From NCBI RefSeq assembly GCF_900114065.1, contig NZ_FORS01000001.1:825917-889916 (forward strand): a stretch of 64,000 nucleotides of DNA. The letters run 5' to 3'. The position numbers were made by a program, and so were the translations under genes. The notes beneath the pieces were generated by a model that saw only the letters and a list, made by a program, of their open reading frames with translations, searched no databases and was not told where the DNA came from. Origin of the DNA: Stutzerimonas kunmingensis. GTDB taxonomy: Bacteria > Pseudomonadota > Gammaproteobacteria > Pseudomonadales > Pseudomonadaceae. This document shows, piece after piece, positions 63,574-64,000 of this stretch. Each line of letters opens with the position of its first letter. The stretch's first letter is position 1.

Positions 63574-64000
63574 TTACTCGACGATCTTGGCAACCACGCC
63601 GGCACCAACGGTACGACCACCTTCGCGAATTGCGAAGCGCAGGCCGTCTTCCATGGCGATCGGCTTGATCAGGGTGACAACCATTTTCACGTTGTCGCCC
63701 GGCATTACCATCTCAACGCCTTCCGGCAGTTCGCACGAACCAGTCACGTCGGTGGTACGGAAGTAGAACTGCGGACGATAGCCCTTGAAGAACGGGGTGT
63801 GACGACCACCCTCTTCCTTGGACAGAACGTACACTTCGGCTTCGAACTTGGTGTGCGGCTTGATGGTGCCCGGCTTGGCCAGAACCTGGCCACGCTCGAC
63901 GTCATCACGCTTGGTACCACGCAGCAGAACGCCGCAGTTCTCACCGGCACGACCTTCGTCGAGCAGCTTGCGGAACATTTCGACACCGGTACAGGTGGTC
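63574..64000 (-). CDS. tuf: elongation factor Tu, C-terminal part (5' end outside window)
   Basis: The last 142 codons of EF-Tu, running off the right edge. Domain 2 and 3 segments are visible: [20 protein letters not shown], then [20 protein letters not shown] and [20 protein letters not shown], ending [14 protein letters not shown]. It brings aminoacyl-tRNA to the ribosome. Its place upstream of rpsJ matches the str operon end (rpsL-rpsG-fusA-tuf) in gammaproteobacteria. Confidence 0.97.
   Translation of the reverse strand, partial: TTCTGVEMFRKLLDEGRAGENCGVLLRGTKRDDVERGQVLAKPGTIKPHTKFEAEVYVLSKEEGGRHTPFFKGYRPQFYFRTTDVTGSCELPEGVEMVMPGDNVKMVVTLIKPIAMEDGLRFAIREGGRTVGAGVVAKIVE

Noticed and set aside
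1..64000. CRISPR arrays, tRNA genes, insertion sequences, prophage
   Set aside because: No regularly spaced direct repeats, no tRNA-like cloverleaf with a clear T-loop, and no transposase, integrase or phage structural protein were seen on either strand.

Overview
The window is a GC-rich stretch of a gammaproteobacterial chromosome. Protein sequences and gene order point to the Pseudomonadaceae, most likely a Stutzerimonas/Pseudomonas stutzeri-type organism. From memory, the blocks nrdR-ribD-ribE-ribBA-ribH-nusB-thiL-pgpA, oprG with two sugar-nucleotide genes, ssb-MFS-uvrA, and katA-rplQ-rpoA...tuf match Pseudomonas aeruginosa neighbourhoods. The species is an inference; the gene assignments come from motifs in the translated sequence.

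Layout. (1) 60-1830: a metal-dependent cyclase and an SDR oxidoreductase, probably the end of a catabolic operon. (2) 1927-7370: an RluA-type pseudouridine synthase, three small PepSY proteins, a DUF899 gene broken by one in-frame TGA, a CusF-like copper protein and a BqsRS/PmrAB-like two-component system. (3) 7374-9667: small unknown genes, a WYL regulator and a non-coding region holding two facing copies of a long repeat. (4) 9668-17778: sbcD-sbcC, then a cobalamin riboswitch controlling a BtuB-type receptor, and a convergent BtuF-like binding protein. (5) 17778-26027, minus strand: riboflavin and thiamine genes with an FMN riboswitch between ribD and ribE. (6) 26140-30737: lipoprotein, methyltransferase, ThpR, a YeeE/TusA thiosulfate-uptake pair and CnoX/YbbN. 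(7) 30845-33977: a four-gene zinc-uptake-like operon. (8) 34012-38909, minus: a TonB2-type energy-transducing operon with a Fur-box-like sequence upstream, divergent from oprG, which has an ANR/FNR-type promoter. (9) 39837-48018: two sugar-nucleotide genes, ssb, a YajR-like MFS transporter, uvrA and a multiply frameshifted M14 carboxypeptidase pseudogene. (10) 48088-64000, minus: catalase, then the alpha, spc and S10 ribosomal-protein operons, ending inside tuf.

How it fits together. Much of the accessory content concerns metals and cofactors: cobalamin uptake under a B12 riboswitch, flavin synthesis under an FMN riboswitch, a probable zinc importer, an iron-linked TonB system, a possible Fe(II)-responsive two-component system, and a copper-binding protein. 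No phage, insertion sequence, CRISPR array or tRNA was found. I see no wholly new multi-gene system. The observations most worth checking are regulatory: a hairpin hiding the btuB ribosome-binding site behind the B12 riboswitch; a short leader ORF with a palindromic ribosome-binding site behind the FMN riboswitch; and terminator-then-promoter cassettes dividing the ribosomal-protein cluster, including one inside the spc operon between rpsN and rpsH.
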